From: Actinoallomurus sp963736325
GTDB taxonomy: Bacteria; Actinomycetota; Actinomycetes; Streptosporangiales; Streptosporangiaceae
Direction: 5' to 3'
Assembly: GCA_963736325.1 (NCBI GenBank)
Contig: CAVTOG010000009.1
Coordinates: 434,001 to 498,000 of the forward strand
DNA length: 64,000 bases
The notes below the pieces were generated by a model that searched no databases, was not told the origin of the DNA, and saw only the letters and a program-made list of their open reading frames with translations. The position numbers and the translations under genes were made by a program. Each line of letters begins with the position of its first letter. Positions within the stretch are counted from its first letter, which is position 1. Below are positions 57,691 through 64,000 of this stretch, one piece after another.

Positions 57691-58824
57691 ATGGACTACC
57701 GGCTCGACGACGAGCACGAGACCCTTCGTAAAACGGTCGAGGGGTTCGCCCGCGATGTCGTGGCCCCGCAGGCCGCGCAGCTCGATGAGGACCAGGAGTT
57801 CCCGTACGGCATCGTGCGCCAGATGGGTGACATGGGGCTGTTCGGGCTGCCGTTCCCCGAGGAGTACGGCGGGATGGGCGGCGACTACTTCGCCCTGTGC
57901 CTGGCCCTGGAAGAGCTCGCGCGTGTCGACTCCTCCGTCGCGATCACGCTTGAGGCTGCCGTCTCGCTCGGTGCGATGCCCATCTACCGGTTCGGCACCG
58001 AGGAGCAGAAGCAGACCTGGCTGCCCGACCTGGTGACCGGCCGCGCGCTCGGCGCGTTCGGGCTGACCGAGCCCGGCGGCGGCACCGACGCCGGCGCGAC
58101 CCGTACGACCGGGAAGCTCGTCGACGGCGAGTGGGTGATCAACGGCACAAAATGCTTCATCACCAACTCCGGCACCGACATCACGCGTCTCGTCACGGTG
58201 ACCGCCGTGACCGGCGAGCGCGAGATCTCCTCGATCATCGTGCCGACGCCGCGCGAGGGGCTCACCGTCGCGCCGAAGTACTCCAAGGTCGGCTGGCACG
58301 CCTCCGACACGCGCGAGCTGGCGTTCAGCGACTGCCGGGTCCCGGAAGAGAACCTTCTGGGGACGCGTGGCCGCGGCTACGCCAACTTCCTGTCGATCCT
58401 CGACGAGGGGCGCATCGCGATCTCCGCGCTCGCCGTCGGCCTCGCCCAGGCGTGCCTCGACGAGTCGATCAAGTACGCCAAGGAGCGCCAGGCGTTCGGC
58501 GCGCCGATCGGCAAGAACCAGGCGATCGCCTTCAAGATCGCCGACATGGAGGTCCGCACGCACACCGCGCGCCTCGCCTGGTACCGCGCCGCGGAGCTGA
58601 TGATGCGCGGAGAGCCGTTCAAGAAGGAGGCGGCGATCGCGAAGCTGTACTCCTCCGAGATCGCGGTGACGAACGCACGTGAGGCCACCCAGATCCACGG
58701 CGGCTACGGCTTCATGAACGAATACGCGGTCGCCCGGCACTGGCGCGACTCGAAGATCCTGGAGATCGGTGAGGGCACCTCGGAGGTCCAGCGCATGCTG
58801 ATCGCCCGCGAGCTGGGCTTCTGA
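57691..58824 (+). CDS. Acyl-CoA dehydrogenase
   Basis: A 377-residue FAD-dependent acyl-CoA dehydrogenase starting 'MDYRLDDEHETLRKTVEGF'. Signatures 'ALGAFGLTEPGGGTDAGATRT' and 'IHGGYGFMNEYAVARHWRDSKILEIGEGTSEVQRM', with the Glu of 'GEGTSE' at the usual catalytic position. Chain-length preference is unknown. The frame is open upstream to 57592, but GAGGTG before ATG 57691 fixes the start. It lies just before purK in the same direction. Confidence 0.9.
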   Translation: MDYRLDDEHETLRKTVEGFARDVVAPQAAQLDEDQEFPYGIVRQMGDMGLFGLPFPEEYGGMGGDYFALCLALEELARVDSSVAITLEAAVSLGAMPIYRFGTEEQKQTWLPDLVTGRALGAFGLTEPGGGTDAGATRTTGKLVDGEWVINGTKCFITNSGTDITRLVTVTAVTGEREISSIIVPTPREGLTVAPKYSKVGWHASDTRELAFSDCRVPEENLLGTRGRGYANFLSILDEGRIAISALAVGLAQACLDESIKYAKERQAFGAPIGKNQAIAFKIADMEVRTHTARLAWYRAAELMMRGEPFKKEAAIAKLYSSEIAVTNAREATQIHGGYGFMNEYAVARHWRDSKILEIGEGTSEVQRMLIARELGF

Positions 58825-58846
58825 CCTTCAGCGATAAGCTGCCGGG

Positions 58847-59992
58847 GTGACGGACAGTCGAGACATACCCGCCGTCGGGATGGTCGGCGGCGGCCAGCTC
58901 GCCCGTATGACCCAGCAGGCGGCGATCGGCCTCGGGGTGACGCTGCGCGTGCTGAGCGACAGCGCCCACGCATCCGCGGCGCGCGTCGTCTCCGACGTCA
59001 GCGTCGGAGACGACCGCGGGCTCGATGACCTGCTGGCGTTCGCGAAGGCGATCGACGTGGTGACGTTCGACCACGAGCACGTCCCGGGCGAGTGCATCCG
59101 GGCGCTCGAGGAGGCCGGCACACCGGTACGACCCGGCTCGGCCGCGTTGCTGCACGCCCAGGACAAACGGGTGATGCGCGAGCGGCTGAGCGAGCTGGGC
59201 GTCCCGGTCCCGAGGTTCGCTGCGGTCAGCACCGCCGCGGACGTGGAGGCGTTCGGCGCCTGGCCGGTCGTGCTGAAGGCCGTGCGCGGCGGCTACGACG
59301 GCAAGGGCGTGTGGTTCTGCTCCTCGCCCGCCGAGGCGCGTGACGTGGTCGAGCGCGCCGCCGCCGAGGGCATCGGCCTTCTCGCCGAGGAGCACGTGCC
59401 GTTCCGCCGCGAGCTGGCGGCGCTGGTCGCGCGCTCGCCGTACGGCCAGGGCGCGGCGTACCCGATCGTGGAGACGGTGCAGCGCGACGGCATCTGCCAC
59501 GAGGTGATCGCGCCGGCACCCGGCCTCGACGACGAGCGGGCCGCGGAGGCGCAGCGGCTCGCCCTCGGCGTCGCCGACGCGCTCGGCGTGACCGGCCTGC
59601 TGGCGGTGGAGCTGTTCGAGACCGACGACGGCCTGCTGGTCAACGAGCTGGCCATGCGTCCGCACAACTCCGGCCACTGGACCATCGAGGGTTCGCGCAC
59701 GTCGCAGTTCGAGCAGCACCTGCGGGCCGTCCTCGACCTGCCGCTGGGCGCCACGGCGCCGACCGCGCCGTACACCGTCATGGCCAACGTCCTCGGCGGG
59801 GACGACCCGCGGATCTACCCGCGCTACATCCACGTCATGGCCCACGATCCCGCCGTGAAGGTCCACTTCTACGGCAAGGAGATCCGTCCCGGCCGCAAGA
59901 TCGGGCACGTCACCGCGCTCGGCGACGACCTCGAAGAGGTGCGCGAGCGCGCCCGCCACGCGGCCGACTACCTACGGTGGGGGCCCCAGTGA
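58847..59992 (+). CDS. purK: N5-carboxyaminoimidazole ribonucleotide synthase
   Basis: A 381-residue ATP-grasp enzyme of purine synthesis. 'GMVGGGQLARMTQQAAIGLG' (N-terminal loop), 'FDHEHVPGECIRALEEAG', 'VVLKAVRGGYDGKGVWF' (ATP loop) and 'NELAMRPHNSGHWTIEGSRTSQFEQHL' are diagnostic. It makes N5-CAIR from AIR, bicarbonate and ATP. GTG start. The stop overlaps the purE GTG (GTGA). Confidence 0.95.
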   Translation: MTDSRDIPAVGMVGGGQLARMTQQAAIGLGVTLRVLSDSAHASAARVVSDVSVGDDRGLDDLLAFAKAIDVVTFDHEHVPGECIRALEEAGTPVRPGSAALLHAQDKRVMRERLSELGVPVPRFAAVSTAADVEAFGAWPVVLKAVRGGYDGKGVWFCSSPAEARDVVERAAAEGIGLLAEEHVPFRRELAALVARSPYGQGAAYPIVETVQRDGICHEVIAPAPGLDDERAAEAQRLALGVADALGVTGLLAVELFETDDGLLVNELAMRPHNSGHWTIEGSRTSQFEQHLRAVLDLPLGATAPTAPYTVMANVLGGDDPRIYPRYIHVMAHDPAVKVHFYGKEIRPGRKIGHVTALGDDLEEVRERARHAADYLRWGPQ

Positions 59993-60474
59993 GCGTCGCG
60001 GTCGTCATGGGCAGCGACTCGGACTGGCCGGTGATGAAGGCCGCCGCCGAGGCCCTGGAGGAGTTCGACGTGCCGTACGAGGCCGACGTGGTCTCGGCGC
60101 ACCGCATGCCGCACGACATGATCACGTACGGCTCTGAGGCGGCCGCGCGCGGCGTGGAGGTCATCATCGCCGGTGCGGGCGGCGCGGCCCACCTGCCGGG
60201 CATGCTCGCGGCGGTCACGCCGCTGCCGGTCATCGGTGTGCCGGTGCCGCTGAAGTACCTCGACGGCATGGACTCCCTGCTGTCGATCGCCCAGATGCCC
60301 GCCGGCGTGCCGGTCGCGACCGTCGCCATCGGCAACGCCCGCAACGCGGGCCTGCTCGCCGTCCGCATCCTCGCCGTCGCCGACCCCGACCTGCGCGAAC
60401 GCATGGAGCGCTTCCAGCGCGACCTGGAGGCGAGCGCCAAGGCCAAGGGCGCAAGGCTCCGCGAGAGGCTCTAG
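59989..60474 (+). CDS. purE: N5-carboxyaminoimidazole ribonucleotide mutase
   Basis: A 161-residue PurE class I mutase. 'VVMGSDSDWPVMKAAAEAL', 'VSAHRMPHDMITYG' and 'IIAGAGGAAHLPGMLAA' are the active-site loops. GTG 59989, overlapping the purK stop, is preferred to GTG 59977. It converts N5-CAIR to CAIR. The stop overlaps the convergent CoA-binding gene by 4 bp. Confidence 0.95.
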   Translation: MSVAVVMGSDSDWPVMKAAAEALEEFDVPYEADVVSAHRMPHDMITYGSEAAARGVEVIIAGAGGAAHLPGMLAAVTPLPVIGVPVPLKYLDGMDSLLSIAQMPAGVPVATVAIGNARNAGLLAVRILAVADPDLRERMERFQRDLEASAKAKGARLRERL

Positions 60475-60911
60475 AGCCTCGGCCACTCGATCGCGGGGCA
60501 GCGGTCCATCACGACGTCGATGCCCGCGTCGCGTACGCGCTGGGCGGCGGCCTCGTCGACCACGTCCAGCGGGAACCACACCGCGCGGACTTCGCCGTCC
60601 TCGCGCGGTCCGTACGACGTGAACAGTTTGATCGCGTCGTCGGCAACCTCGCCCGCGTGCGTGGTGTTGCGGTAGACGCCGACGACGTCGACCTTTCCGC
60701 GCACTTCCGCGAGCGAGGCGACTCCGGGCTCGCCGAGGACGGTCTCGGCGGCCGGGTGGACCGGCACGATCGTCTTGCCGTGCGACCGGACCAGCCGCGC
60801 GATCTCATGCGCGGTGCGGCCGGGGTTGTCGCGGAGGCCGACGAACGCCCACGTCCGTGAGTCGTTCAGGACGTGGCGGATGACGGTCTCTTCGCGATGG
60901 GAGTCGCTCAT
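60471..60911 (-). CDS. CoA-binding domain protein (YccU-like)
   Basis: A 146-residue Rossmann-type CoA-binding protein: 'TWAFVGLRDNPGRTAHEIARLVRSHGKTIVPVHP', 'EPGVASLAEVRGKVDVVGVYRN' and C-terminal 'DVVMDRCPAIEWPRL' with the conserved Cys. Function of this family is unknown. ATG 60911 has GAGGGAG just upstream. It follows ugd by 23 bp in the same direction. Confidence 0.88.
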   Translation of the reverse strand: MSDSHREETVIRHVLNDSRTWAFVGLRDNPGRTAHEIARLVRSHGKTIVPVHPAAETVLGEPGVASLAEVRGKVDVVGVYRNTTHAGEVADDAIKLFTSYGPREDGEVRAVWFPLDVVDEAAAQRVRDAGIDVVMDRCPAIEWPRL

Positions 60912-60934
60912 GACTCCCTCAACCCCGGCCGGCC

Positions 60935-62254
60935 TCAGGGTCTTCCCAGCGCGCGGTAGTGCCAGCCCGCGGCCCGCCATCGCTCGGGGTCGAGCGCGTT
61001 GCGGCCGTCGACGATGTTGCGTTCGGCGACGACGGCTCCGAGCGCGTCCGGGTCCATCTCGCGGAACTGCGCCCACTCGGTGAGCAGCAGCACGACGTGG
61101 GCGCTCTTGGCGGCGTCCTGGGCGGAGTCGCCGTAGGTGAGCTCCGGATGGGCCTTGCGGGCGTTGTCGAGGGCCTGCGGATCGTACACCGTGACCTGGC
61201 CGCCCTGCGCGCGGATGGACGTCGCCACGTCGAGGGCGGGGGAGTCGCGGATGTCGTCGGAGTTGGGCTTGAACGCCGCGCCGAGCACCCCGACCGTACG
61301 GCCGATGAAGGACCCGCCGAGCAGCTCGCGCGCCAGGTCGACCATGCGGATGCGGCGCCGGATGTTGATCGCGTCGACCTCGCGCAGGAACGACAGTGCC
61401 TGGTCGACGCCGAGCTCGCCGGCGCGTGCCATGAACGCACGGATGTCCTTGGGCAGGCAGCCGCCGCCGAATCCGAGCCCGGCGCCCAGGAACTTGCCGC
61501 CGATCCGATCGTCGTGGGACAACGCCTCGGAGAGTTTCGTCACATCGGCGTGCGCGGCCTCGCAGACCTCGGCCATCGCGTTGATGAAGGAGATCTTGGT
61601 CGCGAGGAAGGCGTTCGCGGAGACCTTGACCAGCTCGGACGTCGGATAGTCCGTCACGATCATCGGGACGCCCTCGCCGATCATCGAGTTGTACACCTCG
61701 CGCAGGACCTTCTCCGCACGCTCGGACTGCACGCCGATGACGATGCGGTCCGGGTGCAGGGTGTCCTGCACGGCGTAGCCCTCGCGGAGGAACTCCGGGT
61801 TCCAGGCGAGCTCGGCGAAGTCGCCGGCAGGAGCCAGCCTGGCCAGGCGTTTCGCGAGCCTCTCCGCCGTACCGACCGGCACGGTCGACTTGCCGACCAC
61901 CAGGCAGGCGCGCGACAGGCGCGGCGCCAGAGCCGTGATCGTGTCGTCGACGTAGCTCATGTCGGCGGCGTACTCGCCGGGTTTCTGCGGTGTGCCGACG
62001 CAGACGAAATGCACGTCACCGAACTCGGCCGCCTCGTCGTACGACGTCGTGAAGCGGAGCCGTCCGTTCGCCAGGTTGCGGCGCACGATGGGCTCCAGCT
62101 CCGGTTCGTAGAACGGAAGCTCCCCGGCCGACAGCCGGGCGATCTTTTCGGCGTCGACATCGATGCCGAGCACCTCGAAGCCCAGGTCGGCCATGCATGC
62201 CGCGTGGGTGGTGCCCAGATAACCAGTGCCGATCACGGTCAAGCGTTGTGCCAA
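60935..62254 (-). CDS. ugd: UDP-glucose 6-dehydrogenase
   Basis: A 439-residue NAD-dependent dehydrogenase making UDP-glucuronate. 'LTVIGTGYLGTTHAACMADLG' (NAD loop), 'FVCVGTPQKPGEYAADMSYV', 'VGKSTVPVGTAERL', 'WNPEFLREGYAVQDTLHPDRIVIG', catalytic Cys in 'GLGFGGGCLPKDIRAFM' and 'FKPNSDDIRDSPALDVA'. Complete. It supplies sugar nucleotide for cell-surface polysaccharide; GtrA nearby fits such a role. Divergent from the fadE25-like gene. Confidence 0.93.
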   Translation of the reverse strand: MAQRLTVIGTGYLGTTHAACMADLGFEVLGIDVDAEKIARLSAGELPFYEPELEPIVRRNLANGRLRFTTSYDEAAEFGDVHFVCVGTPQKPGEYAADMSYVDDTITALAPRLSRACLVVGKSTVPVGTAERLAKRLARLAPAGDFAELAWNPEFLREGYAVQDTLHPDRIVIGVQSERAEKVLREVYNSMIGEGVPMIVTDYPTSELVKVSANAFLATKISFINAMAEVCEAAHADVTKLSEALSHDDRIGGKFLGAGLGFGGGCLPKDIRAFMARAGELGVDQALSFLREVDAINIRRRIRMVDLARELLGGSFIGRTVGVLGAAFKPNSDDIRDSPALDVATSIRAQGGQVTVYDPQALDNARKAHPELTYGDSAQDAAKSAHVVLLLTEWAQFREMDPDALGAVVAERNIVDGRNALDPERWRAAGWHYRALGRP

Positions 62255-62331
62255 GGCCCTGCCTCCCTTCCTAAGAACTTGCTGCCCGACCCCACTGGCG
62301 TCCCCACGGGCCGCTCGGCATGCTACCGGCC

Positions 62332-62347
62332 CTACTAGCCAGTAGGT
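62332..62347. promoter_or_regulatory. Palindromic operator candidate between ugd and acyl-CoA dehydrogenase genes
   Basis: CCTACTAGCCAGTAGG is a 6-bp inverted repeat (CCTACT / AGTAGG) with a 4-base centre. It covers the -35 position of the fadE25-like gene, whose -10 would be TACGAT (62356-62361). A TetR-type regulator is plausible but unproven. Confidence 0.45.
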
Positions 62348-62367
62348 GGACAGCGTACGATCGGCGC

Positions 62368-63537
62368 ATGACCCCAGACTTTCCCCTGTACGAACTCTCT
62401 GAGGAGCACGCGATGCTCAGGGAAACCGTACGGGCAGTTGCGGATGACAAGATCGCTCCGAAGGCGGCGGAGGCTGACGAGACCTCGCAGTTTCCCCAGG
62501 CCGCGTACGACGCGCTGGTCCGTTCGGACCTGCACGCCGTGCACGTCCCGGAGGCGTACGAAGGAGTCGGCGCAGACGCTCTGGCCACGGTGATCGTGAT
62601 CGAGGAGGTCGCGCGAGCGTGCGCGTCGTCCGCCCTGATCCCCGCGGTCAACAAGCTCGGCACCGTCCCGCTCCTGCTGTCAGGATCGGAAGATCTGAAA
62701 AAACGCTACCTCAGCCCCGTGGCCCGCGGCGAGGCGCTGTTCTCGTACGCCCTGTCGGAGCCGGAGGCCGGCAGCGACGCGGCGGCGATGAAGACCAAGG
62801 CCGTACGTGACGGAGACCACTGGGTGCTCAACGGCACCAAGCGGTGGATCACCAACGCCGGCGCCGCCGAGTACTACACCGTGATGGCCGTCACGGACCC
62901 GTCCCAGGGCGCGCGCGGCATCTCGGCGTTCGTGGTCGAGAAGGGCGACGCGGGCGTGAGCTTCGGCGCCCCCGAGAAGAAACTCGGCATCAAGGGCTCG
63001 CCGACGCGCGAGGTCATCATGGACGACGTGCGCATTCCGTACGAGCGGATGATCGGGGAGGAGGGGACGGGCTTCAAGACGGCGCTCGCCACCCTCGACC
63101 ACACGCGCATCACCATCGCCGCGCAGGCCCTCGGCATCGCCCAGGGCGCGCTGGACTACGCGATCGGGTACGTCAAGGAGCGCAAGCAGTTCGGCAAGCC
63201 GATCGCCGAGTTCCAGGGCCTCCAGTTCATGATCGCCGACATGGCGATGAAGCTGGAGGCGGCCCGCCAGCTGACCTACGTGGCCGCCGCCAAGTCCGAA
63301 CGCGCGATGCACGGCGACCGTGCCCCCGACCTGACGTTCATCTCCTCGGCGGCCAAGTGCTTCGCCTCCGACGCGGCCATGGAGATCACCACCGACGCGG
63401 TGCAGCTCCTGGGCGGCTACGGCTACGTGAGGGACTACCCGGTCGAGCGCATGATGCGCGACGCGAAGATCACCCAGATCTACGAAGGCACCAACCAGAT
63501 CCAGCGCGTCGTCATGGCGCGACAGCTCCTGAAATGA
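62368..63537 (+). CDS. fadE25: Acyl-CoA dehydrogenase (FadE25-like)
   Basis: A 389-residue acyl-CoA dehydrogenase starting 'MTPDFPLYELSEEHAMLRETVRAVADDKI'. 'FSYALSEPEAGSDAAAMKTKAV' and 'LGGYGYVRDYPVERMMRDAKITQIYEGTNQIQRVVMARQLLK' are the family signatures; Glu of 'IYEGT' is the catalytic base. Length, C-terminus and location beside purE/purK match M. tuberculosis FadE25. ATG 62368 lies 6 bases after TACGAT with no Shine-Dalgarno, so it is probably leaderless. Confidence 0.92.
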   Translation: MTPDFPLYELSEEHAMLRETVRAVADDKIAPKAAEADETSQFPQAAYDALVRSDLHAVHVPEAYEGVGADALATVIVIEEVARACASSALIPAVNKLGTVPLLLSGSEDLKKRYLSPVARGEALFSYALSEPEAGSDAAAMKTKAVRDGDHWVLNGTKRWITNAGAAEYYTVMAVTDPSQGARGISAFVVEKGDAGVSFGAPEKKLGIKGSPTREVIMDDVRIPYERMIGEEGTGFKTALATLDHTRITIAAQALGIAQGALDYAIGYVKERKQFGKPIAEFQGLQFMIADMAMKLEAARQLTYVAAAKSERAMHGDRAPDLTFISSAAKCFASDAAMEITTDAVQLLGGYGYVRDYPVERMMRDAKITQIYEGTNQIQRVVMARQLLK

Positions 63538-63590
63538 CCGTCCACGCGAGAGGGCGCCTGGTTCTCACAGGCCGCCTCTCGCGTGGACGG
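63538..63590. terminator. Strong bidirectional hairpin terminator
   Basis: A 16-bp perfect stem (CCGTCCACGCGAGAGG and its complement), extended by CCTG/CAGG after a 3-base internal mismatch, begins at the first base after the acyl-CoA dehydrogenase stop and ends 2 bp before the stop of the convergent gene, so it can serve both. Confidence 0.8.
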
Positions 63591-63592
63591 GG

Positions 63593-64000
63593 TCAGTCGC
63601 GGCGCATCTCGCGGGTGCCGCCGTCTTCGTCCGTGGGGGTGAAGGGCGGGCGGCCGGCGTACGGCTGCTGTGGCCTCGGCTGCTCGTAGAGGGGCGAGTC
63701 GTAGTTCGTGCGCTGGGGCTCGTAATCGGACTGGCCGCCGTACGACGTCTCCTGGCTGCCGTAAATGGGGTCCTGGGCGCCGTACGTGCTCTCGCTGGAC
63801 TCCTTGCGGTACGGCGAGCCGCCGTACGCAGGGGACTGTTCCTCTCGTGCCTCGCGGCGGGCCGTGTCGGAGCGCAGGTAGCTCTGGGGCTCCGGCACGC
63901 CGTACTCGTAGTCGCTGTCGTCGGAGGACCCCGCGCGCCAGCGGGACGGGAAGAACGACGCGAAGAGCAGCGCCACTCCCGTGTACAGGAGGAAGCCCTC
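63593..64000 (-). CDS. Tyr/Pro/Gln-rich membrane-associated protein, C-terminal part (partial)
   Basis: At least 136 residues are visible; the frame is open to the window edge. It shows the end of a hydrophobic segment ('FLLYTGVALLFASFFP'), then 'SRWRAG' and a disordered tail with Tyr-Gly-x repeats ('YGAQDPIYGSQETSYGGQ', 'NYDSPLYEQPRP') ending 'GGTREMRRD'. No family is recognised. Probably a membrane protein with a long low-complexity cytoplasmic tail. Confidence 0.65.
   Translation of the reverse strand, partial: EGFLLYTGVALLFASFFPSRWRAGSSDDSDYEYGVPEPQSYLRSDTARREAREEQSPAYGGSPYRKESSESTYGAQDPIYGSQETSYGGQSDYEPQRTNYDSPLYEQPRPQQPYAGRPPFTPTDEDGGTREMRRD

Noticed and set aside
1..64000. Search for tRNA, rRNA and riboswitch genes
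   Set aside because: No cloverleaf with conserved T-loop/anticodon arrangement, rRNA segment or known riboswitch core was recognised by eye; a covariance-model scan would be decisive.

Overview
This window comes from the chromosome of a high-GC filamentous-type actinobacterium, most likely the Streptosporangiales/Thermomonosporaceae neighbourhood. Supporting signs are very high GC at third codon positions, frequent GTG starts, ATGA/GTGA gene overlaps, mycothiol-dependent detoxification (MscR), the epsilon subunit of acyl-CoA carboxylase, WXG100 proteins and an IdeR/DmdR-type iron box. Placement below order level is inference.

The backbone is a conserved actinobacterial lipid and purine metabolism block, comparable with the region of M. 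tuberculosis that carries lpdA, accA3, accE5, accD5, birA, purK, purE and fadE25. Here it appears as an lpdA-like end (2-634), accA3-like (6535-8283), accE and accD (27590-29418), birA (33846-34670), a second carboxylase beta subunit (53272-54831), gtrA, purK-purE (58847-60474) and a fadE25-like gene (62368-63537). Other modules are set between these anchors: five tandem paralogous membrane proteins (1033-6399); a type VII secretion-like locus (8649-16357) with two WXG proteins, an EssC-like triple-ATPase and a broken DUF6571-type gene; a complete Tad/Flp pilus locus ending in a giant LysM-BTAD membrane protein (16548-26281); ppc; a second, cytosolic FtsK-type ATPase module (34742-38206) with a PH-domain protein and an adenylate cyclase just downstream; ppk1-mutT1; mscR with its metallo-hydrolase; bacterioferritin with bfd; treY-treZ; an MFS/MarR pair; a two-component system; and ugd.

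The window also records genome decay and rearrangement. There is a two-copy miniature inverted-repeat element (6410-6528 and 33673-33833). A 32-codon relic of the lost debranching gene treX is still overlapped with treY (46202-46300). A head-to-head deletion scar leaves 3' halves of a GlxA-type regulator and an oxidoreductase (50283-51452). There is a 5'-truncated HMG-CoA lyase (39789-40376), and a DUF6571-like gene is split by three frameshifts that are each repaired by adding one G (9007-11034).

Genes that plausibly work together: accA3-like + accD/accE + birA (biotin carboxylation); the WXG proteins + EssC-like ATPase (secretion); the Tad operon (pilus, translationally coupled throughout); mscR + MBL hydrolase (formaldehyde detoxification); bfr + bfd (iron storage and release under IdeR); treY + treZ (trehalose from glycogen); purK + purE. 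The best candidates for something undescribed are the five-paralogue membrane cluster and the small-helical-protein/cytosolic FtsK/membrane-protein module at 34742-38206.
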